The notes under the pieces were generated by a model, which did not search any database, was not told where the DNA came from, and was given only the letters and a program-made list of their open reading frames with translations. From NCBI GenBank assembly GCA_040954595.2, contig CM082581.2:6758001-6822000 (forward strand): DNA of 64,000 nt, read 5' to 3'. The position numbers and the translations under genes are program-made. This document shows, one piece after another, positions 1 through 11,605 of this stretch. This DNA comes from Balanoglossus misakiensis (Eukaryota > Hemichordata). The number at the start of each line of letters is the position of its first letter. The stretch's first letter is position 1.

Positions 1-3000
1 TGCCCTCCTCTTATATCATCGATTCTGTGACACTGGAAAACACAATCATGACAAGGTTAAAGGTAAACACATTACTTTGTTGAATATGAGCTGACAAGAT
101 ATTTTCATAGCTTGCAGCTCACAACAGCTGATTGTCACACAAAAGTTAAGCCACTGTTTGGTTTGGTTTTTTGTCTCGGTCAACGTTGCTAAAAATGGAC
201 ACATCTGGAAACGTGTTCACACGGTGGCTCCCCAGGCCACTGAGCTCACTTGTTTATCAGAATTCAATATTTCCTGTATTGCATTACTAATCTAGAGCAA
301 AGATTTTAAAATATGGAGATAAACAACTTCACGGGAGTCAGCCATGGTCACAAAATTGTGTCACCATACTTAATGATCTTTCATATTTCATGATATATGT
401 TGATTATCTTTTATTATTCCGATAAAGATTTATAGGTGTAATGTACTGAAACTTGTTTTTCATAACTGTAGCCTTGGTGTAGCGTAAACACTGTCATGAC
501 TGATGCAATTCACACTAGTTATTTCGAATCCATCAATCATAGCCATTTGTATGCCCACGTAGTAAGAAAACTAAATGAAATACAGTATTTACATCGGCAA
601 TGTGCCTGGTCGCTGATGCATCTGAAAGATTTAGAGCATGTCTATAATGTTTTTGTTTTGTTGACATCAATTCTTCTTCAAAGATACATTAGTTATACTT
701 CTCAAGCGAAGAGCCACACGATTGAAGGCTCGCTAACACTCAACCTTAGCTAAAGACAAAAGTGTACTTCAGTTCAGTTTCCCTGAATCTGTGATCTGTC
801 CTAACAAAACTTTTTCACCTGTAGCAATTCTAACCTTACAGGTTCAAACTACATCTTGGGTGGAACTTTTACACCATCCATAATTCAATACCTATGACCA
901 CATCAGTTTTATGTTGTTGTCGTTGTTTTTTTTCAAAATTAAGTGTTGATTTTTCATCAAAGCAAATTTAATAAATTTGACTATCATCCGAATCAAAATT
1001 TTCATCCGCAATTATGACTGTCAACGTACCAGTACAAAATACCCTTCATAATCTAACACATAATTCAGTGTAAGCCATCAACGCAATCCACCCTTCAGCT
1101 CAAGACCTCAAAACAATCTTATTCTTAGTATTGATTTTTTTTTTTTTGCATTACCTGAATAGGAAGGACAAAACTGTTCGAACTATCCTTGACCATCTGA
1201 CATTTCCTATGGACTGCAAAATACCTGTCATGGCAACAGATTCTAGCCCACATACTATTTATTTAATACCCATGTCTTCACCAACCCACTAGTAGGGGGG
1301 AATATTGAAAACCCCATGATAGTAGATCACAGCATTAAACCCATTGCTACCCTTTTATGTAAAGTCTTGACACACCTGACAAGCCGAAATACTTACAATT
1401 TGTTGAGAAGATGCAATGATGTATGTAATTATCCCTAGTTTTCAATAATGTTATTTTACCCATTCCCATTATATGGTCCAACCTTCTTACTGAAAATATG
1501 CCAAAGAGAATTATTTCAAGTAAAACAGCTAACAGATCTCACTAGGAAGCTTGTAATATAATGACGACCATGTCACAACTCGCATATTTTTAATAAATGG
1601 TCTGGCATTAAAATGAGTTATACTCTTATTAAATATTTCAGTACCAGTTGAACTTTCCACATCAATTTTCTGAGGCTATAAAGCATCCTTGTCAGGTTTT
1701 ACATCTACGCCACAATGACTGAATAAATGCTTGATAATTTATGTGTAACACTGTACAGTAATTATGTTTTCCTTAAAAATTGTAATATTAGCAAAATTCA
1801 TAAATATAACTGAAAATCAAATTAAACATTTCATGACACGTACATGTTAATGTCATGAAGCCAATGAAAAGCCTTCATGTAATTTTTGGCTGAACATGTG
1901 CCATTAATTGTTTGTAGAGGAATACTTTTTTACTTAAAAATTTTAATATTGTAAAATTCACACATTTCACGTTTCATAACATGTACTGATTAATGTGAAT
2001 GCCACGACTCTGATGAAAAGCCTTAGTCTAATTTTGGCTGAACCTGTGTCATAAAATGAATAAATTTTGTAAAATTTGAATATGTAGCAGGGCATATCAA
2101 TGAATCAGCTGGTTCATCGCTTGCCCGCCCACAGCAAGCAATGGTGGTTCCTTACTGTAACCTACTGTAAACCCTGTCCATTCATTCATGATCAATCTTG
2201 GATATTATCTTGGAATTATCTTTAAGCAAACCGATGACATGTCTTTACAAGTGGGTAAAATATTTTGTACCTGTCGTCAGGTATCTGTCCCTTTGCCTTT
2301 GGTGACACCAATTCATAATTCACTGAGTGGAACTTTCACCAAGAATTTCAAGATTATAGTACATTACGATCAACAGGAGACAAATTCGACACTTGGATAC
2401 GAAATGGTTATGAATTTCCCCACCCTTCCTTGTCATGAAACGTTTCCTTGGTTTTGTCTTAATACCCACAGGATATGCAAACTACACCAATCTCATGAAC
2501 ATATTGACCATTTCACAAATTCTATAATTTAACATTTTCAAGGAAAATACATCTAGAAACATTGTTAAAATATATTTTGATTCAAATAATTATAAACAGG
2601 ACATTGTCACGGTTGAGAAAAGATGTGCAAAAATTAATAAATGTTATATTTACTCTTGGCAGTCATTGTACCATATGATTCAGTTGAATAAATTGCGGAT
2701 ACGCAGAGGCGCACTTTCTGAGGTTTCGTAAAATGCGAAAAGCGCTGTTGATTGTGTTGGTAACGTTAGATCATTGACACCATCGTTAGCTAATATGCCA
2801 AAAGTGTATTCTCATAACACCGTTTAAGTCATCTTTCCCCCACAGGAAGGGAATCCATGCCATGATCAAGATGGTGTTGTGGCGAGTTCGTCAACACAAA
2901 GCAAACATGGCGAACAGCAGCATGCAGGTCCATGGGGTCAACAGTGCACCACATTTCTGCCGAAAAGCGATCGACTGTGAACAAACCTGTCGTTCATACA

Positions 3001-3138
3001 ATGTCAATGGTTACAACAAAGGCTCCAAATTCACAAACTGGACAGATCGTGGATACTTACCCCCAGCGATACACTTTACAGTATCACACTGTAAATGATC
3101 GTTATCGTTTAACGAATGAGCGATCGAAACGAACTTAC
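1..3138. other. AT-rich noncoding flank and CSNK1A1 intron 2
   Basis: No coding exon could be supported on either strand. On the minus strand this stretch is the start of the second intron of the casein kinase 1 alpha gene. I looked for the next expected exon (the segment after HIR that begins WYGQE in the family) and did not find it, so it probably lies left of the window. The stretch holds a diverged tandem duplication at 1766-2059. Short open frames at 2188-2532 and 2862-3195 overlap each other in several frames without recognisable domains and look like chance. Confidence 0.6.
1766..2059. repeat. Diverged tandem duplication, about 157-bp period
   Basis: Two copies, about 1766-1907 and 1926-2059, share in the same order a CTTAAAAATT block, an AATATT/AAAATTCA block, a TTTCAT-ACA block, the string GATGAAAAGCCT or AATGAAAAGCCT, and ATTTTTGGCTGAACMTGTG. 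Spacing is similar in both. The copies are clearly diverged, so the duplication is old. No coding potential was seen. Confidence 0.6.
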
Positions 3139-3462
3139 CGAATATGGGGAATCCCTACGCCACCTTGCAAAATTTTGTACAATTTACTCTCGTAGAGTAG
3201 CTGCGGATGCCTTGCTTTGTGTGATTCTAATTTGACCGCTACCTCCTGCAGAAACAGACAAAAATATTCACACCAAAATGCTCGGATGTCGTTCTCAAAA
3301 TCAGACATGAAAATGGGGGATGTTGCCAGTACTCACCTCGCCATTTGTTATGTTGACGCCCAAGTAAATATCACCGAACGAACCGCTGCCGATCTTTCTC
3401 ACTAATTTGTACTTGCCCCCGACAAGGAATTCTCCCCCCTTTGAACTACTGGCACTTGCCAT
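3139..3462 (-). CDS. CSNK1A1: Casein kinase 1 alpha, first two exons (partial)
   Basis: Monomeric Ser/Thr kinase of the CK1 family, known to prime beta-catenin in the destruction complex and to act in clock and Hedgehog signalling. Exon 1 is 3462-3337 (42 codons, phase 0, donor GTGAGT). Exon 2 is 3245-3139 (acceptor TTTCTGCAG, donor GTAAGT, ends two bases into the Arg codon of HIR). The translation contains the glycine-rich loop [11 protein letters not shown] (residues 23-33), NITNGE joining to EVAVKLES with the catalytic Lys at residue 47, then [19 protein letters not shown] and VGIPHI. This is near-identical to vertebrate CK1 alpha apart from the N-terminal [10 protein letters not shown]. 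The Met at 3462 is chosen because it gives the family's usual N-terminus. The remaining exons, including the catalytic loop, lie beyond the left edge. The gene points away from EFCAB9. Confidence 0.95.
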
Positions 3463-4234
3463 GATGTGACTGTTCCGCAAATCAAGAAAATTAGGCTGAA
3501 TTTAGGCTGAAAAGGGAGGTAGAAAATGACCGATCTCACTACTGCCTTGTCATCTTCGCTGTAATGCAGCCGACGTTGCTGGTTGCCGAGAACAATAACG
3601 CGCAATGATTCATGGGAGCACTGCCCGGTCACCAATAGTTACTCAGAATTAACATAAACCTGTCTCCACCCAATCTCCATACACAGTGGCTATTGTTACT
3701 ATTTGAAACAATCAAAATCAATTCACACGACTGTTTCGATCATCAGTTATTTGGGGAAAACAGAACCTTGACGGTCAGTTTGGTTAAAAAAATAATTAAT
3801 TGTAACCTGGCCCAGTCGACTGAATATATATTCATGCCTCAACACATGTTTGTAAATGTGCGGATATAGCATTGAAACTCAGACAAGACGTTGTTTGGGT
3901 TTACAGACTTGTATTTGCATATCAAAGAATACCTGCTTCCTTTGGATGACACCGTCGCTACCTAGGTATTTATCCAACTTAGTCTTTTGTCCCGTGATAT
4001 CGACGACTTCATGAAATACTAAAAACCACTGCCACACAATTTGTTGACTATTTGTTTACAACACAACAAAATGTTGGGCTACTTCTCTCTACTACTCTCT
4101 CTCTCTCTTGGTAAATATTATTTGACCACATTTTTATACAGATAGATGTACATTTTGTAGTCCTGCCACTCACATATAATATTATGACTTGAGATATTGA
4201 CAAAATGCGTTTTGCATAATACATAAGTCAAAAG

Positions 4235-4484
<250 letters not shown>

Positions 4485-5407
4485 AATAATTTGTTCAAAG
4501 CTGATTTTAAGAACAGTATTTTAATTTGTATGAGTCATGACACCTAACATTAAAATCGGACGGCCCCATACCAATATGTGGGACAAAGGGTGGTTCACGT
4601 TTCCTCGCACGTGAAGCATTCTCAAAGCTTCGGGGAATCCAAAATGGGCGGTCATTATTGCAGCGGTCCGGGCTCAACAAGTAAAATCAGCAAATGAAAG
4701 TTGCCAGGCGGTATTAGGGTTTCGAGATATCATCTCCCACACACAAAACACATCACTACATAGGAGACCGGCGAAATTAACCAAAAAAGTCCAAGTCTAT
4801 CGTCATCAAATTGATCTGTGATGAATATAATCCATGACATTTATGGCTGGTTCTATTATGGCGCAGACTTTGCTGCTGATCCAGCCTTATGCAAACACCT
4901 CTCAAGGACGGTTTACAGTTGAAACTAATTTGCAAGTTCAACCATAGACGCTCCAGGGTCTATATGGTTCAACTGGTTTTCTGCTTGGCATGTTTCGTGT
5001 TTGATAATTGAACACTTATAATATCAACTCCTCCACACACGGTTAAATTCCTCCCCCGGAGCGAACGTTATACAGTGACCATGAACTGGAGACAATTTCT
5101 GTGGCGTGGCATGTCACGGCGTGGTGAGTGGGAGATCACCGCAAAATGCAAATATTTTATCATCCTTATTATTTTAATTTTTAATTTCTTTGCTTTATCA
5201 TTATCAATTAAGTTAGAATTATTTGCTCATTTCATAACGTTAAAATCAATATTTTTTTATTTATTCGTTTATTGTTATTGCGAGTTTGAAATTATTTATG
5301 CGAATGGACTATATTTGCTTATCGTCACACTTTTACATTTATTTGCCTTTAAAGAAGCAATTGTTACAACAAAGTCGCTAAATCATCAAATAAATAGGTC
5401 ATATTAG

Positions 5408-5495
<88 letters not shown>
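5408..5495. repeat. (ATC)n trinucleotide microsatellite
   Basis: About 29 uninterrupted ATC units, followed by a degenerate GTCGTCGTCTTCGTC tail. Noncoding, in the CSNK1A1-EFCAB9 interval. Confidence 0.97.
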
Positions 5496-5854
5496 ATGTC
5501 GTCGTCTTCGTCACAAAGATGCCTAGATTAATTCCCCTGCACAAACATGCTATTGTCCAATCTGATGTAAATCAGATGTAGGGTTGCCTCGATCTTTACA
5601 TTTGCTGATTCTCATGATTCTTGGCTGTTCAGATAAATAATTGATAATTAATATCTTCCGCAGGGTCACCGGGACTTCAATTTTAAAATCCATCTTTTGG
5701 ACTGAGAATATGTGCTGCTGTATCGTGGAAAATGATATAGCGAAGCAGAGACTGAATAAAACGTCAAGCGATGACAATTACTAGCTGTAATGATTTTAGC
5801 TCGGTGGTTGTACGGTGCGCTTATTTCAAGTTTGTTGCTACGCTGCTACAGTCT

Positions 5855-5870
5855 TGTTGCGTGGGCAACA
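5855..5870. promoter_or_regulatory. Candidate RFX X-box upstream of EFCAB9
   Basis: TGTTGC-GTGG-GCAACA is a perfect inverted repeat with a 4-bp centre. It resembles the RFX X-box (GTNRCC with 0-3 nt spacing, then RGYAAC); the left half-site departs at its last base. It lies about 340 bp upstream of the EFCAB9 start codon. RFX factors are established activators of ciliary genes, which would suit a sperm-flagellum gene. The regulatory role is inferred. Confidence 0.4.
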
Positions 5871-6210
5871 GAGGCCAACATCAAAGAAGCCAGCAGGCCA
5901 CAGGCAACGTTACGTTATCAATGTTGCGAAAGCAGTGTGATGCAAGAGTTTGCGTCACTCAGCTCGTAACATTGATTCCGTGATTTCCATGCAGGTGTCC
6001 ACTATATATCAACTGCAGTTAGAATATGAAGCGACTAAAATAGGAAGTTTTATAACCGCATAAAAGCTTAGACGCGTCGCGCGCATATTTGCGATCGTCG
6101 GGCGAAACGCTTGTTCGAGAACAACTTATTCCGTTTAGGGTCAGAGAACGTAAAGATCCAATCCCGCGTACAATGTTGAGTATATAAGATTTATCGCATT
6201 ATAAACGAAA

Positions 6211-8255
6211 ATGAAAGTGAAGTCTACTATTTTGAAATTCCTTCACTTAGACAAGAGTTACAGTTTACTGACGAGTAAAAACGTTAAAGTTGTTCTCGAT
6301 TTTTTCAAGTTACTCGATGTCCACGACGAGGATGCCCTCAACGGTAAGTCAAACTGTTTGCTGCAGACGCCGGCAGATTTTTCTTCAGATATTTAAGACG
6401 GTGTTGTGATGGGCTAAATTATAAACTATGGCAATTGTTTGTCCATTTTAGCTTAGGTATTTTGTATTGCTACACTGCACGAACAATCGATGTATGATCT
6501 TCTCGTCTCTGTCGACACAGAGGTCTCCGGGCTAACACAGAGGTCGATTCTTTGTGTTAGACTGCGAAACGACTGGTCTTGCAAGTCACTTTCGTGTTCA
6601 AAAAGCATAACGGCTTATCTTATGCTCATTTCCAGATATACAATTCTACGCATTTATGCGGCAATCAACGGATCTGAACAAGCACCGTATCTATAAAGTG
6701 TTTGACATGCTGGACGTGGATGGTTCGGGACAAATAGATTTTGATGAATTCTATCTTCTCATATGTATCTTGATCGCAATTCAGGTACTTTTCTACAGCC
6801 GGCTGCGCATTTGCGTGTCGCTTTCAGTTTATATCTCTCGGGGCACCCTGAGCCTCGGCAGAAATTCCACCTTTAGTGTTACGGAAATAAATTAAAGCGT
6901 CAATTGGTAAAATGCAAAAGAGACCGATTGGTTTCAAAATATTAATGCCAATTTGGGTCCAAGACATGTTATAATTGTTCTGACGGCAACGAACCGGCAA
7001 ACGCTGATGAAATATCAGTTATCATAATTATCACATTTTTTTTGTCTTTTGCGGTCACCTATATCGCCTCCGTTTCTCCCGCAGCTTGCGCGCGTCACTC
7101 CCAAGACCTCGTGACGTGATGTAATCCTCTGGTGGCGTACTGGCCTCACATTGTCATTCTAAGCTTGATTCTAAGAATCATTTAAACACTTTCTGTCTTC
7201 AATTAATTAATTATGTCGTCAAACACAGTGAGAATCTAACCTATATATGGGTGGCAAGGTCAGACGTGACGTCACGGTACTGATGATTCTGATTGTCTTT
7301 GCCTTCAGTTCTTTCACCAGTCTTCGCGTATAACCTCGCCAGCATCGTTTTTGCATTTCTAGCAAAAAGTACATATTATTCCTTGTTTTGCTCAAGTTAT
7401 TGCCAATTTTCTTTCGTAAAATGAACGTCGTGATGAGAAAAACCTTCATCTATTTCCTCCACAGGACAAGGAAGAAAAACAGTTTATATATCGTCATTCC
7501 CGTACCGTTTTTGAACTCTTGGACGAGGATGGAAGTCAGACCGTTTCGGCCGAAGAATTCGGCTCGTTCGGATTTTTGTTCAATTTCTATGGAGCCGCGG
7601 TGAATGAAATATTCAGTGACTTTGATGTGTCTGGTGACCAGGTATGATCGATAAGAAAATCGAATATGAAATGCAAGTGAATGTATTTCAGAAGGAAAAG
7701 TGGGTCATGGTCTTTTGAGTAATTGGTCAAAAAACTAGTGAATTGTAGATGAAGTCACACCTTTGCTAAAAATGAGTATCATCTGATAATTATAACCATG
7801 GAAGAAACAGTGTCTGTGGCCATTTTCATTGAAAGTAAAGTAAAAGCTTACATGTAGTTCCAAATAAAAATTTTGTTGATTGAGGATCCCTCTTCTTATC
7901 ATGGGCAAAAATATTTAGTTTACTCCGATTTGCCAAGTATCGTCACTTGGGGGCGCTCTCCACGATCGACAACTTGAAGAAGTCTTGGACTTTCGAATCC
8001 AAATCTTGGCTTTTTCCTCTGCACGAGTTCTGTCAAAATACACAATAATTCTTTCTTTTGATTTCTCGCACAAAGGAACTGGATTACAAAGAATTCAAGA
8101 TGTTTGCAATGGCCTGCATTGACAGACAGAATGAAATTGAAGAGCAGAAGAAGGAAAAGTTGGAGGCAAAGAGACGCAAGGAGGAAGAGAAGAAACAGAA
8201 AGCAGAAATCAAGAAAGATAGAACCTGGATACAAAATCTATGCAGTGTCCAATGA
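6211..8255 (+). CDS. EFCAB9: EF-hand calcium-binding protein 9 (CatSper Ca2+ sensor)
   Basis: In mammals EFCAB9 is a pH-tuned Ca2+ sensor of the sperm CatSper channel, acting with CATSPERZ. Exons: 6211-6343, 6636-6784, 7465-7641, 8076-8255; total 639 bp, 212 aa. Phases agree across every join. The N-terminus (LDKSYSLL, NVKVVLDFFKLLDVH) and the run DLNKHRIYKVFDMLD match the vertebrate protein. Three EF-hand loops are visible: D71-D73-S75-Q77-D79-E82, D114-D116-S118-T120-S122-E125 and D148-S150-D152-E154-D156-E159. All have acidic or oxygen-bearing residues at loop positions 1, 3, 5, 9 and 12. The C-terminus (about 165-205) is a Lys/Glu-rich helix. The start lies at the only Met giving the family N-terminus. 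Tail-to-tail with HOGA1. Confidence 0.92.
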
Positions 8256-8781
8256 GCAAACACTCTTTCTCAGGACATTTCAACCACAGATTTTATTATA
8301 TTGCTTGCCACACAAAATATAAATCTGTACTGTATGCATATATGTACAAGGACTCGGTAATAATCATGTCCTTAGACTGTTCAAATTATTTTTGAAACAA
8401 TGTACTCTTTGGATAGGTAATAAAATAGCTCAACCATTGTATTTTCCTTGCTAGCATAAATGAAGTGATTGGGTTTATACACAGCACACATATCATTATG
8501 GATCATTTGTCAGAAAAAAATCTTATTTGCTCATTTTAAACTAAAATATTGTACAAAAAACAAATTCTGTGGTTGTATCACAATTCGAGTCCTTATACAG
8601 ATTGAGCTGTTGAAGGTTTGTCAAAATAGAGGTCACCTTTTTATATTTCTTCTAAAAATCAGTACTTTGCATAAATATTAATACACTTCTAGCATGTATA
8701 AAATCACGATTCTGGTTACAACTTTCTGGCTGCAGAAATGATTGTGAAATTCCCAAGTACACAAACACACCCACACGGAAA
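8256..8781. other. Convergent 3' UTR interval, EFCAB9 / HOGA1
   Basis: 526 bp between the stop codons of the two converging genes. AT-rich, with a plus-strand AATAAA at 8419-8424 for EFCAB9. On the minus strand the clearest AATAAA (TTTATT on plus at 8292-8297) lies inside the EFCAB9 3' UTR, so the two transcripts may overlap antisense at their ends. No further gene seen. Confidence 0.55.
8419..8424 (+). terminator. Poly(A) signal AATAAA for EFCAB9
   Basis: A canonical hexamer 164 bp past the EFCAB9 stop codon, in an AT-rich 3' region. Confidence 0.55.
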
Positions 8782-11232
8782 TCAACATCGGAATCCACTG
8801 TTGTGGAAGTCATTTCTCATCAGTCTCTGCTCCTCTCCCGTCAACGGGATGAGAGGGAGGCGGGTCGGGCCGCCATAGTAACCAAACCAGTCCATGGCTT
8901 GCTTCAAGCCTGGCACTCCAAACTTACGGGTGACCTGCAAGAGATAGGGCGGGGGTCACAAAAATCTCTCATCAGACAGGGATTTGTGAAGGGAATATTT
9001 TTAAGGCGGTACTAGTGAAGACTGCAAATGGCTACTAGGCAATGGTTGCTAAGGAGATGTCCAAAATCAATGAAAGTGAACAGTTTTGCTATCAACAAAT
9101 ATATATAGGACAATACAAATCAAACAGATGGACCCCCAAATAACTCTGTGAGGGTCCACTGTACTTTCAAACGAAACCATGGCAACTGATGCACTACTCA
9201 CAGCGGCATTCGGGGATATCAGTCTCTGTTGCAACAACTTGGCCTCTTCCATTTTACCCTGATGAAACAAGTCGTGAAGTTTACAAACTTCTTGACCCAA
9301 GACATTTGCCAAGGCACAGACACCACCAACAGCTCCTGAAAATTACAGAAAAAATATACGGATTGTAACGAAATCAGTGTTTTCATTGGTCATTGTATCC
9401 CTCGCACAAATAAGTGCCTGTCAAAATGTCCATCACAAGAGGGTGTGTTTAAAATAGTATAGCTGTGGTGGCAAAATGGATAAAACACAAGGCAGGAACT
9501 CACCAAGTGCATATGATGGAAACAGGAAACTAGCTGATCCGGCAAGCATGACAAAATCTTGATCTTTGGTTTTGTACACAATGTTGCCAATTTTTGGTAC
9601 CTGTGATGATACAAACAACATTTAATAAAAGGGGGGCTTGTCTACCATATGATCAAAAGTTTAAAAACTTCATCCTGTGAAATATCTTCATGGGTAAATG
9701 CAGAATTTTGGAAATTGCAAATATTATTATCAATGCTACCTACATTGCCTCCACTGTCTTTCATTCCAATGATGTTCGGGTGACTGGATAATTTCACTGC
9801 AACTTCCACTGGTAAGTCAATTCCTGTACACGATGGACAGCTGTACAAAATGACCGGAACAGGACTGTGATCTGCAAGCTGAAAACATCACTTGTCAACT
9901 GTATATGAGTTTTACACTCATTCACACACATGTGTACTAAGTCTCCAACTGTTGTACTGTCGTAAATTATTTAACTAGTCGGAAAAAAATGTAACTGAAA
10001 CCAATACCTTTGTGTAATGTGCCACCAATGCATCATTACTCATTTGTCCCTTGTAGTAACACGGTGTAACAACTAAGACGGCATCTGCACCTACGTCTGC
10101 CATCTTTTTGGTCAGCTCTATAGTTGCCTTTGTTGCTAAAAAAGTACAATGCCATTATTCATCATTTTTACATAGGTTCACCATAAATGCCAATCCAGCC
10201 AAGATATGCAAAATAGATTAAAATCGATAGGAAATGGGTTAAATTAACAATCTTATAAGAGTCATGATTTACTGTTTTGGCACACATAGATTTAAAGCTG
10301 ATAAACTTTGCCCTGATATGCATCAGTTTAAGCACCACTGTGATTTATATGCTACGACTTCGTACCAGCTTTTATCAGAATAAGATCTTTAGTCACACTG
10401 AAATGACTTTGTCAATAGTATGTGGCATTACTGTTCAATATAATTTGACTTGTTGAATACTGAATGACCTTGATTGATACTTACATTCACATCCGGACCC
10501 TGCAACGATGAGTTTCTCTTTAGGAGTGCCGAGTCTGACACGCCGGACAACCTCCACTCTTTCCTCTTCTGATAAGTATGTGTATTCACCATTGGAACCC
10601 TGGACAACATATCCTGAAAAGCAGGGTTGACTTAGTCTAGAATCTCGACTCGTGTTTTTCCGCTATGCTCACTTGTGTGTATAGTGAAAAGAACCCACAT
10701 GAGTCTGGATTCTAGACTAGGTTGACTCAGCTTTAAAAGACCTGCGTTCAAAAAAGCTGTGAAGGGGAAACACTTTTCAATACTTTCAAGATCTGATCAC
10801 TGGCAAAAATGGCTAGCAGTTTTCCTTAAATTAAAAAAAAAAGTTTGGTATTATCTATAAATAATGTCATCTTTATGTCAAGTGTCAGAGGTCAGGTGTG
10901 TGCAACAGCATATGTGTATGTTACAACGCCAACCATCTGCAGCAGTCCAGTCGTTGCACTTGTCTGCTGATAGGAAAATATAAGGTTTCATGCATACCCC
11001 TGAAAGGTATTTCATTCCACCGTTGCAGATTTTCTTCAAGATGCTTGTAGCTGACGTTTTCGTCCTTGTCGAAAGGGGTGGGGATTGGTGGCATGATGCC
11101 GCTCAAGTCCAGCTTTGGTGCACCCGAACTCATTCTTGCTTGCAACACTGTCAACCTTGTCAGTTTTGCTGATTTAAGCAATGCCCCAGCTTTGCTACTC
11201 CGTAGGACGAAAACACTACGGCACGCGATCAT
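8782..11232 (-). CDS. HOGA1: 4-hydroxy-2-oxoglutarate aldolase, mitochondrial
   Basis: Class I lyase of the DapA/dihydrodipicolinate synthase family. It cleaves 4-hydroxy-2-oxoglutarate to pyruvate and glyoxylate in mitochondrial hydroxyproline breakdown. Exons (minus): 11232-10998, 10613-10485, 10135-10008, 9878-9744, 9600-9504, 9335-9202, 8934-8782; 1011 bp, 336 aa against about 327 in human. The N-terminus [20 protein letters not shown] is Arg/Lys-rich without acidic residues, as expected for a mitochondrial presequence. Visible motifs: PPIPTPFD, the substrate loop QGSNGE (Ser85), [15 protein letters not shown] with catalytic Tyr176, and GMKDSGG with the Schiff-base Lys204. The last exon has [21 protein letters not shown] Met 20 codons upstream (11292) is in frame, but the chosen start gives a better presequence. 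Intron 1 carries a MITE. Head-to-head with the zinc-finger gene. Confidence 0.95.
10625..10727. mobile_element. hAT-like MITE with 8-bp target duplication
   Basis: An 87-bp element (10633-10719) with 22-bp terminal inverted repeats (10633-10654 and 10698-10719; outermost bases TAGTCTAGAATC; 3 mismatches). It is bounded on both sides by the identical 8-mer GGTTGACT (10625-10632 and 10720-10727). An 8-bp target-site duplication with short inverted ends is typical of hAT-superfamily nonautonomous elements. It lies in HOGA1 intron 1 next to the exon 2 acceptor and has no coding capacity. Confidence 0.75.
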
Positions 11233-11605
11233 GACCAGACAAGACTGCAGCACCACTGATCTCGATCGATAGCCTTCGACAAGCACGTTCAAACATCAGC
11301 TGAGCTTAACCCGGAAGTGCCACTACCGTTACATATAACACCTATAATAAACAAATTGTGCTTTCGCTGTAAACACACCAGTATTACAGTAAATTGAAAA
11401 TAAAAGTCGATCGGTCACTTAACATTTTCGCTCAAAATATTCCGAAAAGATAATTTAAATCCATGATGATACCAGAATGTTTGGAAGGACCCATTTAAAA
11501 TATAAACCAAGTTACGAACTACTTTTATCCATATCCATACACCAGGTGTTCATATCCTTTCTCCGCGAAGCCGCCATTTTCCTCCGCGGAGCATCTGTTG
11601 GCGAG
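11233..11605. promoter_or_regulatory. Bidirectional promoter, HOGA1 / zinc-finger gene
   Basis: Only 373 bp separate the two divergent start codons. The right end is GC- and CpG-rich, with CTCCGCGGAG palindromes. GCCGCCATTTT at about 11571-11581 is an inverted YY1-type AAAATGGCGGC site. The repeat TCCGCGGAGCAT occurs at 11583-11594 and again at 11624-11635 inside the first coding exon. No TATA box is obvious. Shared promoter use is inferred from spacing. Confidence 0.6.

Noticed and set aside
496-753. 85-residue plus-strand open frame
   Set aside because: No domain, AT-rich composition and no splice or promoter context; likely chance.
2862-3195. Overlapping plus-strand open frames 2862-3098 and 2932-3195
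   Set aside because: They overlap CSNK1A1 intron 2 and exon 2 on the other strand; several frames are open at once and none has a domain.
3530-3610. Possible X-box in the CSNK1A1 promoter (GTTGCTGGTTGCC)
   Set aside because: The half-sites are direct rather than inverted repeats, so the RFX geometry is wrong.
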